Assembly: GCF_000739085.1 (NCBI RefSeq) | Contig: NZ_CP009110.1 | Span: 1,550,001-1,614,000 of the forward strand | DNA from: Amycolatopsis methanolica 239 | Lineage (GTDB): Bacteria > Actinomycetota > Actinomycetes > Mycobacteriales > Pseudonocardiaceae | Reading direction: 5' to 3' | Length of the DNA: 64,000 nucleotides | Part shown: positions 26,777 through 35,184 of the stretch, in pieces | Layout: every line of letters begins with the position of its first letter | How positions within the stretch are numbered: the stretch's first letter is position 1 | Position numbers and translations under genes: made by a program | Notes under the pieces: model-generated | The model's input: the letters and a program-made list of their open reading frames with translations, nothing else | The model's database searches: none | Told to the model about the DNA's origin: nothing

Positions 26777-27010
26777 TTACAGGTGCACCACGGGGCAGGT
26801 CAGCGTGCGGGTGATGCCCTCGACGCCCTGCACCTTCGCGACGACGAGCTGCCCGAGCTGGTCGACGTTGTCCGCCTCGGCGCGGACGATGACGTCGTAG
26901 GGACCGGTGACATCCTCGGAGCTGGTGACGCCGGGGATCCCGGCGATCTCCGCGGCGACCGCGGCGGCCTTGCCGACTTCGGTCTGGATGAGGATGTATG
27001 CGTGGACCAC
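26777..27010 (-). CDS. Stand-alone Lrp/AsnC ligand-binding (RAM) domain
   Basis: A 77-residue protein consisting only of the alpha-beta effector domain of Lrp/AsnC regulators (AYILIQTEVGKAAAVAAEI, then GPYDVIVRAEADNVDQL). No helix-turn-helix is present. Stand-alone RAM proteins form dimers or octamers that bind amino acids and can modulate full-length Lrp proteins. It is upstream of, and in one unit with, the DUF3515 gene. Confidence 0.9.
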   Translation of the reverse strand: MVHAYILIQTEVGKAAAVAAEIAGIPGVTSSEDVTGPYDVIVRAEADNVDQLGQLVVAKVQGVEGITRTLTCPVVHL

Positions 27011-27119
27011 GGCGCGCCCCTTCGTCTCCGGCGTCTAACTCAAGGTAGGAACGTGGTCAGAACCTACCGCACAGACCACGAATTTAGGTCATCCGACTAT
27101 CGAGCGACCGAGGTGACGC

Positions 27120-28088
27120 ATGTCAACCCACCAGGCATCCGACTCCGGCACGGTCGCCGGAATGGGTGAGTTCGGCCTCATCCGCGCCGTCACCGAGAAC
27201 CGGAGACAGCCCGCGGCAACCCTCCTCGGCCCCGGTGACGACGCCGCCGTCGTCGCCGCGCCGGACGGGCGGGTCGTCGCCACCACCGACGTCCTGGTGC
27301 AGGGCGTGCACTTCCGCCTGGACTGGTCCACTCCGGACCAGGTCGGGCGCAAGGCGGTGGCGGAGAACTTCGCCGACGTGGCCGCGATGGGCGCGGTGCC
27401 CACAGCCGTCCTCGTCGGGCTCGCCTGCCCGCCGGACACCCCCGCGAAGGTGGTCCGGGAACTCAGCGACGGCCTGTGGGCGGAAGCGCAACGCGCCGGG
27501 GCGGGGGTCGTCGGCGGCGACATGGTGCGGGCGGACCAGCTGGTGGTGAGCATCACGGCACTGGGCGACCTGCAGGGACGTGAACCGGTGACGCGCTCCG
27601 GCGCGCGGCCGGGCGACATCGTCGCGGTGTCCGGGCGGCTGGGCTGGGCCGCGGCCGGCCTGGCCACGCTCGGCCGCGGGTTCCGCTCGCCGGTCGCGGT
27701 CGTCAACGCCCAGCGCGCGCCGGAACCGGACTACGCCGCCGGGCCCGCGGCCGCGATCGCCGGCGCCACGTCGATGATCGACGTCTCGGACGGCCTGCTC
27801 GCCGACCTCGGGCACATCGCCGAGGCCTCGGGCGTGGGCATCGACGTCCGGACCGAGCACCTGGAGGTCGACCGGAAACTCGTCGACATCGGCACCGCGC
27901 TGGGCGCGGACCCCATGACCTGGGTGCTGACCGGCGGCGAGGACCACGCGCTGGTCGCGACGTTCCCGTCGTTCGCCGACCTGCCCGAGGGTTGGCGGCG
28001 GATCGGCGCGGTCACGATGGCCGACTCCGGCGTGACGGTCGACGGTGAGGAGTACCACGGCGAAAGTGGCTGGGAGCACTGGCGCTGA
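27120..28088 (+). CDS. thiL: Thiamine-monophosphate kinase
   Basis: A 322-residue AIR-synthase-fold kinase making thiamine diphosphate from thiamine monophosphate. LLGPGDDAAVVAAPDGRVVATTDVLVQGVHF carries the Mg-binding Asp residues, and SMIDVSDGLLADL is the second metal site. The ATG at 27120 has GAGGTGA upstream. It is divergent from the RAM-domain gene. No TPP riboswitch was seen upstream. Confidence 0.95.
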   Translation: MSTHQASDSGTVAGMGEFGLIRAVTENRRQPAATLLGPGDDAAVVAAPDGRVVATTDVLVQGVHFRLDWSTPDQVGRKAVAENFADVAAMGAVPTAVLVGLACPPDTPAKVVRELSDGLWAEAQRAGAGVVGGDMVRADQLVVSITALGDLQGREPVTRSGARPGDIVAVSGRLGWAAAGLATLGRGFRSPVAVVNAQRAPEPDYAAGPAAAIAGATSMIDVSDGLLADLGHIAEASGVGIDVRTEHLEVDRKLVDIGTALGADPMTWVLTGGEDHALVATFPSFADLPEGWRRIGAVTMADSGVTVDGEEYHGESGWEHWR

Positions 28089-28108
28089 GCCCGTTACGGT
28101 GACCCGTT

Positions 28109-28588
28109 GTGGACCTTCGCGTGGTTGCCTACGACGATCCGGACGCGGTCAAGCTGATCGACGCCGTGCAGCAGGAGTACGTCGTGCGCTACGGCGAAAC
28201 CGACGCCACCCCGGTCGATCCGGCCGAGTTCGCGCCACCGCTGGGGTTGTTCGTCGTCGGCTACCTGGACGGGGAGCCGGTCGCCTGCGGTGGCTGGCGC
28301 GTTCGCGGTGACGCCGAGGCCGAGCTGAAGCGGATGTACGTCGTGGATGCCGCGCGGGGCAAGGGTTTCGCTCGTGCCGTGCTGGCGGAGCTGGAGCGGA
28401 CGGCGCTCGACGCCGGGCGCAGGCGGCTGGTGCTGGAGACCGGTCTGAAGCAGCCGGAGGCGATCGCGTTGTACCGGTCGGCGGGCTACACGGACGTGCC
28501 TGCGTTCGGCCACTACCGGGACGATCCGCTCTCGGTGTACCTGGGCAAGGACTTGGAGGCTTCGCGTGGCGATCTACGCGCTCGGTGA
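28109..28588 (+). CDS. GNAT-family N-acetyltransferase
   Basis: A 159-residue acetyltransferase. The acetyl-CoA-binding segment is MYVVDAARGKGFARAVLAEL, followed by LETGLKQPEAIALYRSAGY. Similar small GNATs act on free amino acids, phosphinothricin or unknown metabolites, and nothing here identifies the substrate. The GTG start is 20 bases after thiL. Its 3' end overlaps the next gene by 23 bases in a different frame, so the two are translationally linked. Confidence 0.85.
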   Translation: MDLRVVAYDDPDAVKLIDAVQQEYVVRYGETDATPVDPAEFAPPLGLFVVGYLDGEPVACGGWRVRGDAEAELKRMYVVDAARGKGFARAVLAELERTALDAGRRRLVLETGLKQPEAIALYRSAGYTDVPAFGHYRDDPLSVYLGKDLEASRGDLRAR

Positions 28589-29087
28589 ACTGACCCCGTC
28601 GATCCACCCCACGGCGTTCGTGCACCCGGACGCCACGGTGATCGGCGACGTGCGGATCGGGCCGAACGCGTCGGTGTGGCCGCAGACCGTGCTGCGCGGC
28701 GACAACGGCTACATCGAGATCGGCGAGCGGTCCAACGTGCAGGACGGGTGCGTGCTGCACTGCACCGCCCAGGACCCGACGGTCCTCGGCCCGTCGTCGG
28801 CGATCGGGCACGCGGTGCACGTCGAGGGCGCGCGGATCGGCAGCGGGTGCCTGATCGCGTCGGGTTCGGTGGTGCTCAACGGAAGCGTCATCGAGGACGG
28901 CGCGATGGTCGGCGCCGGGGCAGTGCTGTCGTACTCGTCGCACGTGCCGTCCGGGCACATCGCGCTCGGGGTGCCCGCCAAGGTGCGGGAGAACAAGTCC
29001 TTCGGGCCGGAGAAGATCCAGCGCGTGGTGGACGGGTACGTCGAGCGGGCGCAGTGGTTCCGCGGCGCGCTGCGCAGGATCGACTAG
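28566..29087 (+). CDS. Gamma-carbonic-anhydrase-type left-handed beta-helix protein
   Basis: A 173-residue hexapeptide-repeat protein of the YrdA/PaaY/CaiE group. Repeats such as ATVIGDVRIGPNASVWP run through the N-terminal half. Gamma-class anhydrases bind zinc with three His. Here two fit (H65 in VLHCT and H82 in AIGHAVHVEG), but the third position, usually His five residues after the second, is Glu87, with an extra His at 85. Carbonic anhydrase activity is therefore uncertain. It overlaps the upstream GNAT gene by 23 bases. Confidence 0.82.
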   Translation: MAIYALGELTPSIHPTAFVHPDATVIGDVRIGPNASVWPQTVLRGDNGYIEIGERSNVQDGCVLHCTAQDPTVLGPSSAIGHAVHVEGARIGSGCLIASGSVVLNGSVIEDGAMVGAGAVLSYSSHVPSGHIALGVPAKVRENKSFGPEKIQRVVDGYVERAQWFRGALRRID

Positions 29088-29142
29088 GAAGTTCCGCGGG
29101 GCAGCGCGGGAGCTGCGGCTGCCAGGCATAGGCCGTCTGCGG

Positions 29143-29820
29143 CTAGGGCAGCTTCCAGTCGACCGGCTCGGCGCCCTGCCGCTGGAGCAGTTCGTTCGCG
29201 CGGCTGAACGGCTTCGAGCCGAAGAAGCCGTTGCGCGCGGACAGCGGGCTCGGGTGCACCGACTCGATGCACGGCACGCCCCCGAGCAGCGGCTTCAGGC
29301 TGCGCGCGTTGCTGCCCCACAGGATCGCCACCATCGGCTTGCCGCGGGCGGCCAGCGCCTTGATCGCCTGCTCGGTGACCTCTTCCCAGCCCTTGCCCTT
29401 GTGCGAGTTGGGAGAACCGGGCCGCACGGTCAGCGACCTGTTGAGCAGCAGCACGCCCTGCTCGGTCCACGGCGTGAGGTCACCGTTGGACGGCGTGGGG
29501 TAGCCCAGGTCGTCGCAGTACTCCTGGTAGATGTTGATAAGACTCTTCGGCAGCGGCCGCACGTCCGGCGCCACCGCGAAGCACAGGCCGATCGGGTGGC
29601 CGGGCGTCGGGTACGGGTCCTGGCCGACGATGAGCACCTTGACCTCGTCGAAGGGCTGCTGGAAGGCCCGCAGCACGTGCTCGCCCGCTGGCAGGTACCG
29701 GCGGCCCGCGACGATCTCCGCACGCAGGAACTCGCCCATCGCGGCGATGCGGTCCGCCACCGGGGCCAGCGCCTTGGCCCATCCCGCTTCGACGATCTCG
29801 TGCAAGGGTTTCGCAGCCAC
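29143..29820 (-). CDS. ung: Uracil-DNA glycosylase
   Basis: A 225-residue family 1 UDG that removes uracil from DNA. The catalytic water-activating motif is [14 protein letters not shown], and the DNA-intercalation loop is [15 protein letters not shown] at 29820 ([14 protein letters not shown]) gives the usual actinobacterial N-terminus; another GTG at 29841 would add seven residues. It is convergent with the beta-helix gene, and rpmB lies upstream behind its own terminator. Confidence 0.95.
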   Translation of the reverse strand: MAAKPLHEIVEAGWAKALAPVADRIAAMGEFLRAEIVAGRRYLPAGEHVLRAFQQPFDEVKVLIVGQDPYPTPGHPIGLCFAVAPDVRPLPKSLINIYQEYCDDLGYPTPSNGDLTPWTEQGVLLLNRSLTVRPGSPNSHKGKGWEEVTEQAIKALAARGKPMVAILWGSNARSLKPLLGGVPCIESVHPSPLSARNGFFGSKPFSRANELLQRQGAEPVDWKLP

Positions 29821-29841
29821 GGCGGCGTACTTTAGCGGCAC

Positions 29842-29905
29842 CCCGGGGGGGCCAGGGGGCTTGCCCCCGGCGGGGGTGCGGGGGTTCGACCCCCGAAAGG
29901 CACCG
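29842..29905. repeat. G/C-tract hairpin cluster
   Basis: A run of short complementary G and C tracts (GGGGGG, GCCCCCGGCGGGGG, GGGGGTTCGACCCCC) that can form at least two hairpins between ung and rpmB. It looks like the GC-tract intergenic sequence common in actinomycetes. Function is unknown. Confidence 0.45.
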
Positions 29906-29912
29906 AGGCGCG

Positions 29913-29948
29913 AAAAAACGGCGAGCGCTCTCCGCGAGCACTCGCCGT
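29913..29948 (-). terminator. Rho-independent terminator of rpmB
   Basis: On the minus strand a GC-rich hairpin with arms ACGGCGAGTGCTC and AGCGCTCGCCGT is followed directly by six T (complement of 29913-29918). It lies about 15 bases beyond the rpmB stop codon. Confidence 0.9.
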
Positions 29949-29963
29949 CCCGGGCTTCGCGCC

Positions 29964-30155
29964 TCAGCCGCGAACGACCTTGCCGGCCTTCAGGCACGAG
30001 GTGCAGACGTTCAGCCGCTTGCGCTGGGACACGCCGATCTTGGCGTGCACAGTCTGGATGTTCGGGTTCCAGCGGCGGTTGGTACGCCGGTGGGAGTGCG
30101 AGACGGACTTGCCGAAGCCCGGTCCCTTGCCACAGACGTCGCACACGGCAGCCAC
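29964..30155 (-). CDS. rpmB: 50S ribosomal protein L28 (zinc-binding form)
   Basis: A 63-residue ribosomal protein. CDVCG near the N-terminus and CTSC near the C-terminus form the zinc ribbon of the Cys-containing L28 variant. [14 protein letters not shown] is the L28 signature. Actinobacteria often carry a second, zinc-free L28 elsewhere under Zur control; none is in this window. Monocistronic with its own terminator. Confidence 0.96.
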   Translation of the reverse strand: MAAVCDVCGKGPGFGKSVSHSHRRTNRRWNPNIQTVHAKIGVSQRKRLNVCTSCLKAGKVVRG

Positions 30156-30290
30156 GTCGAACTCCTTTGACGATCAGGGAAGACAAAACACGCCCGGCGC
30201 GGGCCGGACACTCGGATCATAGTAAACGACGGTCCTTCGCCCTCCGGCGACCGGGTCGCTACCCTGGCCTGACCAGGGAGGAGGTCGGCG

Positions 30291-31880
30291 GTGCGGGCTC
30301 TGGACGAGCATGCCATCACAGCGTGGGCGGCGGCCTGCGTGCACAGCCTGGAGGTGCTGTGCCCGGCCATCAACGGCATCAACGTCTACCCGGTCGCCGA
30401 CTCCGACACCGGCTCCAACCTGCTGCACACGATGTCCGGCGCGCACGCCCGCCTGGCCGCCGAACCGGACACGGACAGTGCGGTGAAGGCACTGTCCGTG
30501 CTCGCCCGTGGCGCCGTCCTCGCCGCGCGCGGCAACTCCGGCGTCATCCTCTCCCAGGTCCTCCGCGGTCTCGCCGAAACCGCGGGCACCGTCCCCGAGC
30601 TGGACGGGCCGTCGCTGGCGAAGGCTCTCGCGAACGCGCACCGCACCGCCACCGACGCGGTCGCGCGCCCGGTGCAGGGCACGATGCTCAGCGTCCTGCA
30701 GGCGGTCGCCGCCGCGGTCGCCACGCAGCCCGGCGAGCTGCCGGACGTCGTCGCCGTCGCCGCGAAGGCAGCCTCCGAGGCCCTCGAGCAGACCCCGCAC
30801 CAGCTGCCGGTCCTGGCCGCGGCCGGGGTCGTGGACGCGGGCGCGCGCGGACTGGTCGCGGTCTTCGACGCCCTGGCCGGCGTGGTCACCGGCACCGAGA
30901 CCCAGATCTCGCACTCCTGCGAAGCCCACCCGCACGCCGAACCGGACGCGGAGCGGGCCCCGTACGCGTGGGAGGTCATGTACCTGCTGGACGGCGTCGC
31001 CGACGCGGACGTCCCGGTCCTGCGCCGCACGCTGTCCGGCCTCGGTGACAGTGTCACCGTGGCCGGGGACGGCAGCGGGGGACACGCCGTCCACGTGCAT
31101 TGCGCGGACATCGGCGCTGCCATCGAGGCCGGTCTCCGCGCCGGCCGCCCCAGCGGCATCCGCGTCGAACCGCTCATCACGCCGACCCCGATCGAGCCGC
31201 CGTCCGGGCCGGACCGCGCCGTGGTCGCCGTCGTGCACGGCGAGGAGCTGGCGGAGCTGCTGCGTGAGGAGGGCTTCGCGGTGCTCGCGGTCCCGGACCA
31301 CGCCACCCCGAGCGTCGAGGAGATGCTCGGCTTGATCACCGAGCGCGCGGCCGGCCACATCACCGTCCTCGCCGGCGGAGAGAGCCTGACCAGGGCCGCC
31401 GACGACGCCGCGGGCCACCCGATGATCGGCGACCGCGACGTGGTGGTCATCCCGTGCGCGTCCCCGGTCCAGGTGCTGTCCGCGCTGGCCGTGCACGACG
31501 CCGGGCGGCGCGCGAACGACGACGTGGTGGCGATGGCCGAGGCCGCCGCCGCGACCCGGCGGGGCGAGCTCGTGGTCGCCGCCGAGGAGTCGATAACCTG
31601 GGTGGGACTGGCCCACGCCGGTGACCTGATCGGCTTCGTCGACGGCGAGGTCGTGCTCGTCGAACCGGCAGGCGCCGAGCCTGCCGAGGCCGCGATGGGC
31701 GTGCTGAACCGGATGCTGGCCGTCGGCGGCGAGCTGGTCACCGTGCTGACCGGCACCGCGGCGCCGTCCGGCCTGACGGACGAGCTGCGGGAGCGGTTGC
31801 GGGCCGAGCGACCGGAGGTGGAGTTCGTGGATTACCCCGGCGGCCAGGCCGACGCCGTGCTGCTGATCGGTGTGGAGTGA
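30291..31880 (+). CDS. DAK2-domain protein (FakA-like kinase)
   Basis: A 529-residue protein. The N-terminal DAK2 (dihydroxyacetone kinase L-type) domain carries the Mg-binding motif NVYPVADSDTGSN and RGNSGVILSQVLRG (about residues 25-90). A middle region and a C-terminal EDD/DegV-like domain follow. In Gram-positives FakA of this layout phosphorylates FakB-bound fatty acids. The position before recG matches Rv2975c-Rv2974c, which are split in M. tuberculosis; here the frame is one continuous gene. GTG start at 30291. The recG start follows by 4 bases. Confidence 0.85.
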   Translation: MRALDEHAITAWAAACVHSLEVLCPAINGINVYPVADSDTGSNLLHTMSGAHARLAAEPDTDSAVKALSVLARGAVLAARGNSGVILSQVLRGLAETAGTVPELDGPSLAKALANAHRTATDAVARPVQGTMLSVLQAVAAAVATQPGELPDVVAVAAKAASEALEQTPHQLPVLAAAGVVDAGARGLVAVFDALAGVVTGTETQISHSCEAHPHAEPDAERAPYAWEVMYLLDGVADADVPVLRRTLSGLGDSVTVAGDGSGGHAVHVHCADIGAAIEAGLRAGRPSGIRVEPLITPTPIEPPSGPDRAVVAVVHGEELAELLREEGFAVLAVPDHATPSVEEMLGLITERAAGHITVLAGGESLTRAADDAAGHPMIGDRDVVVIPCASPVQVLSALAVHDAGRRANDDVVAMAEAAAATRRGELVVAAEESITWVGLAHAGDLIGFVDGEVVLVEPAGAEPAEAAMGVLNRMLAVGGELVTVLTGTAAPSGLTDELRERLRAERPEVEFVDYPGGQADAVLLIGVE

Positions 31881-31884
31881 ACGC

Positions 31885-34038
31885 GTGACCGGACTGCGTG
31901 ACAAGCTGCCCCCGCTGCTCGGCGCCAAGACCGCGAAGGCGCTCGCCGAGTCGCTGGACATCCACACTGTCGCCGACCTGCTGCGGCACTACCCGCGCCG
32001 GTACGCCGAACGCGGCGAGCTGACGAACATCGCGGGACTGGAGATCGGTGAGCACGCGACCGTGATGGCGCGCGTCGAGAAGGTCAACATGCGCCGCATG
32101 CGCAACAAGCCGGGGCACATCCTGGAGCTGGTCATCACCGACGGCCAGCGGCGGCTCTCGTGCGCGTTCTTCGGCCGCCCGCACCAGCACGAGCGGCAGC
32201 TGCGGCTGGGCCGCACCGGGTTGTTCGCGGGCAAGGTCACCGCGTTCCGCAACACGCTGCAGCTGGCCAACCCCGAGTACCAGATGCTCGACGGCGACGA
32301 CGACAGCGCGATGGACGACTTCGTCGGCGCGATCATCCCGGTCTACCCGGCGGCGGCCGGGATGCCGTCGTGGTCGATCGCGCGGTGCGTCCGCCAGGTG
32401 CTCGACACGCTGGAGCGCGAAGAGGACCCGATGCCGCGTGAGTTGCTCGACGGCTACCAGCTCATGGACCTGTTCGACGCGCTGCACAACATCCACCGCC
32501 CCAAGGACCACGACGCGCTGGAGGCCGCGCGGGATCGGCTGAAGTGGGACGAGGCCATGGCGGTGCAGCTGATCTTCGCGCAGCGCCGGTTCTCCACGGT
32601 GTCGCGGCCCGCGCCCGCCTGCGCGCGCACGAAGGACGGCCTGCTCGACGCGTTCGACCAGCGGCTGCCGTTCGAGCTGACCGAAGGCCAGCGCGCGGTG
32701 GGCGAGGACATCGCCGCCGACCTGTCCGGCGAGCACCCGATGAACCGGTTGCTGCAGGGCGAGGTTGGCAGCGGCAAGACGGTCGTGGCGCTGCGGGCGA
32801 TGCTGCAGGTGGTCGACTCCGGTCGCCAGGCCGCGATGCTCGCGCCGACAGAGGTGCTCGCCGCGCAGCACGCCCGGTCGTTGCGCGAGATGCTCGGCGA
32901 CCTCGGGCAGGCGGGGGAGCTGGGCGCCGCGGAGAACGCGACGAAGGTGACGTTGCTGACCGGGTCGATGTCGACGAAGGAACGCAAGCAGGCGCTGCTG
33001 GACACCGCGAGCGGCGCGGCGGGGATCGTCGTCGGCACGCACGCGCTGATCCAGGACACGGTGTCGTTCGCGGACCTCGGGCTCGTCGTGGTGGACGAGC
33101 AGCACCGGTTCGGCGTCGAGCAGCGGGACGCGCTGCGGTCCCGCGCGGCCAACGGCGGCAGCCCGCACGTACTGGTCATGACCGCGACGCCGATCCCGCG
33201 CACGGTCGCGATGACGGTGTACGGCGACCTGGAGACCTCCGCGCTGCGGCACATGCCGGTCGGGCGGTCGCCGATCAAGACGAGCGTCGTGCCGGTGGCC
33301 GAGAAGCCGGCGTGGCTGGACCGCGCGTGGCAGCGGCTGGTCGAGGAGGTCCGCAAGGGGCACCAGGCCTACGTGGTGTGCCCGCGGATCGGCGACGAGC
33401 CCGCGTCGAACAACAGCGACCGCCGCCCGCCGCTGGCGGTGCTCGACGTCGCCGCCGAACTGGAGAACGGGCCGCTGTCCGAGCTGCGGCTCGGGATCCT
33501 GCACGGCCGGATGCCGCCCGACGAGAAGGACGCCGTGATGCGCGCGTTCGCCGCGGGCAAGCTGGACGTGCTGGTCGCGACCACGGTGATCGAGGTCGGC
33601 GTGAACGTGCCGAACGCGACGATGATGGTGATCATGGACGCCGACCGGTTCGGGGTGAGCCAGCTGCACCAGCTGCGCGGCCGGGTCGGCCGGGGCAGTG
33701 TGCCCGGGTTGTGCCTGCTGGTCACCGAGACGCTGGACGGCACGGCGACGCGGGAGCGGCTGGCCGCGGTGGAGTCCACAACGGACGGCTTCGAACTGTC
33801 CCGGTTGGACCTGGAGCTGCGGCGCGAAGGCGACATCCTGGGTGCGGCCCAGTCCGGCAAGCGGTCCGGGCTGAAGCTGCTGTCGCTGCTGCGGGACGAG
33901 GACGTGATCGCGGCCGCGCGGGAGCGGGCGCAGGAGATCGTGAGCGGCGACCCGGCGCTGGAGCGGCATCCCGGCCTGGCGCACATGGTGTCCGACCTGG
34001 TCGACGAGGATCGTGCGGAGTACCTGGAGAAGTCCTGA
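31885..34038 (+). CDS. recG: ATP-dependent DNA helicase RecG
   Basis: A 717-residue superfamily 2 helicase that remodels stalled replication forks and Holliday junctions. The N-terminal wedge (OB) domain is about residues 50-180. Helicase motif I is LLQGEVGSGKTVVA, motif II is the DEQH box in VVDEQHRFG, and motif III is MTATPIPRT. VATTVIEVGVNVPNAT and QLRGRVGRG are motifs V and VI. GTG at 31885 has GGAG seven bases upstream; a GTG at 31870 would overlap the preceding gene. It is coupled to the DAK2 gene. Confidence 0.95.
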   Translation: MTGLRDKLPPLLGAKTAKALAESLDIHTVADLLRHYPRRYAERGELTNIAGLEIGEHATVMARVEKVNMRRMRNKPGHILELVITDGQRRLSCAFFGRPHQHERQLRLGRTGLFAGKVTAFRNTLQLANPEYQMLDGDDDSAMDDFVGAIIPVYPAAAGMPSWSIARCVRQVLDTLEREEDPMPRELLDGYQLMDLFDALHNIHRPKDHDALEAARDRLKWDEAMAVQLIFAQRRFSTVSRPAPACARTKDGLLDAFDQRLPFELTEGQRAVGEDIAADLSGEHPMNRLLQGEVGSGKTVVALRAMLQVVDSGRQAAMLAPTEVLAAQHARSLREMLGDLGQAGELGAAENATKVTLLTGSMSTKERKQALLDTASGAAGIVVGTHALIQDTVSFADLGLVVVDEQHRFGVEQRDALRSRAANGGSPHVLVMTATPIPRTVAMTVYGDLETSALRHMPVGRSPIKTSVVPVAEKPAWLDRAWQRLVEEVRKGHQAYVVCPRIGDEPASNNSDRRPPLAVLDVAAELENGPLSELRLGILHGRMPPDEKDAVMRAFAAGKLDVLVATTVIEVGVNVPNATMMVIMDADRFGVSQLHQLRGRVGRGSVPGLCLLVTETLDGTATRERLAAVESTTDGFELSRLDLELRREGDILGAAQSGKRSGLKLLSLLRDEDVIAAARERAQEIVSGDPALERHPGLAHMVSDLVDEDRAEYLEKS

Positions 34039-34096
34039 CGCACGATCGGGCGACGGCCCGAGTTGTGCCTGATCCACAGCGGAGCAACGCTGAGGC

Positions 34097-35032
34097 GTGC
34101 TCAAGACTGGATTACGCGCGGTCATCGGTTCGGCACTGCTCGTCCTCGGCGCCGTGGCGCCGGCTTCGGCCGCGCCTGGCGCGCTGCAGAACCCGCCGAG
34201 CTGGGCCCTGGACCGGATCGACCAGCGCGACAAGGCCGTTGACCAGACGTACCACTACGACAGCACCGGCGAGGGCGTCACGGTGTACGTGATCGACACC
34301 GGTGTCGACGCGGCGCAGCCCGATCTCGCCGGGCGGGTCGACCCGGGCAAGGACTTCGTGGGCGGCACCGACAACCCGGCCGACGGCAACGGTGACGGGA
34401 CGCGGATGGCCGGGGTAGTCGCGGGCAAGGAGTTCGGCGTCGCGAAGGCCGCGCGGATCGTGCCGGTCAAGGTGCTCGACGACAAGGGCAACGGGCGGCT
34501 CAACAACATCATCTCGGGCATCGACTGGGTCACCCAGAACGCGAAGCAGCCGGCGGTCGCGGTGATCGGCTTCGGCGGCCCGGCGTCCGACGGCCTGGAC
34601 AACGCGGTGCGGCGGTTGATCGGCGTGATGCCGGTGGTCGCGGCGGCGGGCTGGTCGGGAGTGGACTCGTCGTTCTCGTCGCCGGCGCGGATCCCGGAGC
34701 TGCTGACCGTCGGAGCGGTCGACCGGACGGACGCCTTCGCGCCGAAGTCCAACTTCGGGCTGGGGGTCGACCTGCTCGCGCCCGGGGTGGACGTGCCCTC
34801 GACGGCGCCCGGGAGCACTTCGGCCACGCCCTTCTCGGGCACCTCGATGGCCGCCGCGTTCGTCGCCGGCGCGGCCGCGCTCTACCGGGAAGAACACCCC
34901 GACGACACACCTGAGCAGGTCGTTAACGCACTGATCAACAACTCCACGCCGGACGTGCTGACGGGCCTGCCGCAAGGCACCCCGAACCGGCTGCTGTACA
35001 CGTTGTTCGAGGAGCCCGCCCCGGAAAGCTGA
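34097..35032 (+). CDS. Secreted subtilase-fold protein lacking catalytic His and oxyanion Asn
   Basis: A 311-residue exported S8-family protein with signal peptide residues 1-26 (VAPASAAPG). The catalytic Asp is kept (D67, VIDTGVD) and so is the Ser (S250, FSGTSMAAAF). The His motif, normally GHGTHVAG, reads GDGTRMAGVVAG, so Arg103 replaces the catalytic His. The oxyanion Asn (usual AAGN) is Trp186 in AAAGWSG. The fold looks complete, without frameshift or stop, so this appears to be a pseudoenzyme. No C-terminal TM is present, unlike ESX mycosins. Function unknown. The GTG start lies 58 bases after recG. Confidence 0.85.
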   Translation: MLKTGLRAVIGSALLVLGAVAPASAAPGALQNPPSWALDRIDQRDKAVDQTYHYDSTGEGVTVYVIDTGVDAAQPDLAGRVDPGKDFVGGTDNPADGNGDGTRMAGVVAGKEFGVAKAARIVPVKVLDDKGNGRLNNIISGIDWVTQNAKQPAVAVIGFGGPASDGLDNAVRRLIGVMPVVAAAGWSGVDSSFSSPARIPELLTVGAVDRTDAFAPKSNFGLGVDLLAPGVDVPSTAPGSTSATPFSGTSMAAAFVAGAAALYREEHPDDTPEQVVNALINNSTPDVLTGLPQGTPNRLLYTLFEEPAPES

Positions 35033-35184
35033 GTTAGCCTGAGAATCTCCAATTACCCCCGCACTTCTGTGCGGCATGCGCACGTCCCGGATGATGTCCA
35101 TCACCCGGGACAGAACTCCCGACGAGCGGGATCGGCAGGGTAACGTCACAGCACTACCGATCCGTGAACAGGGAAGGACCGGGC

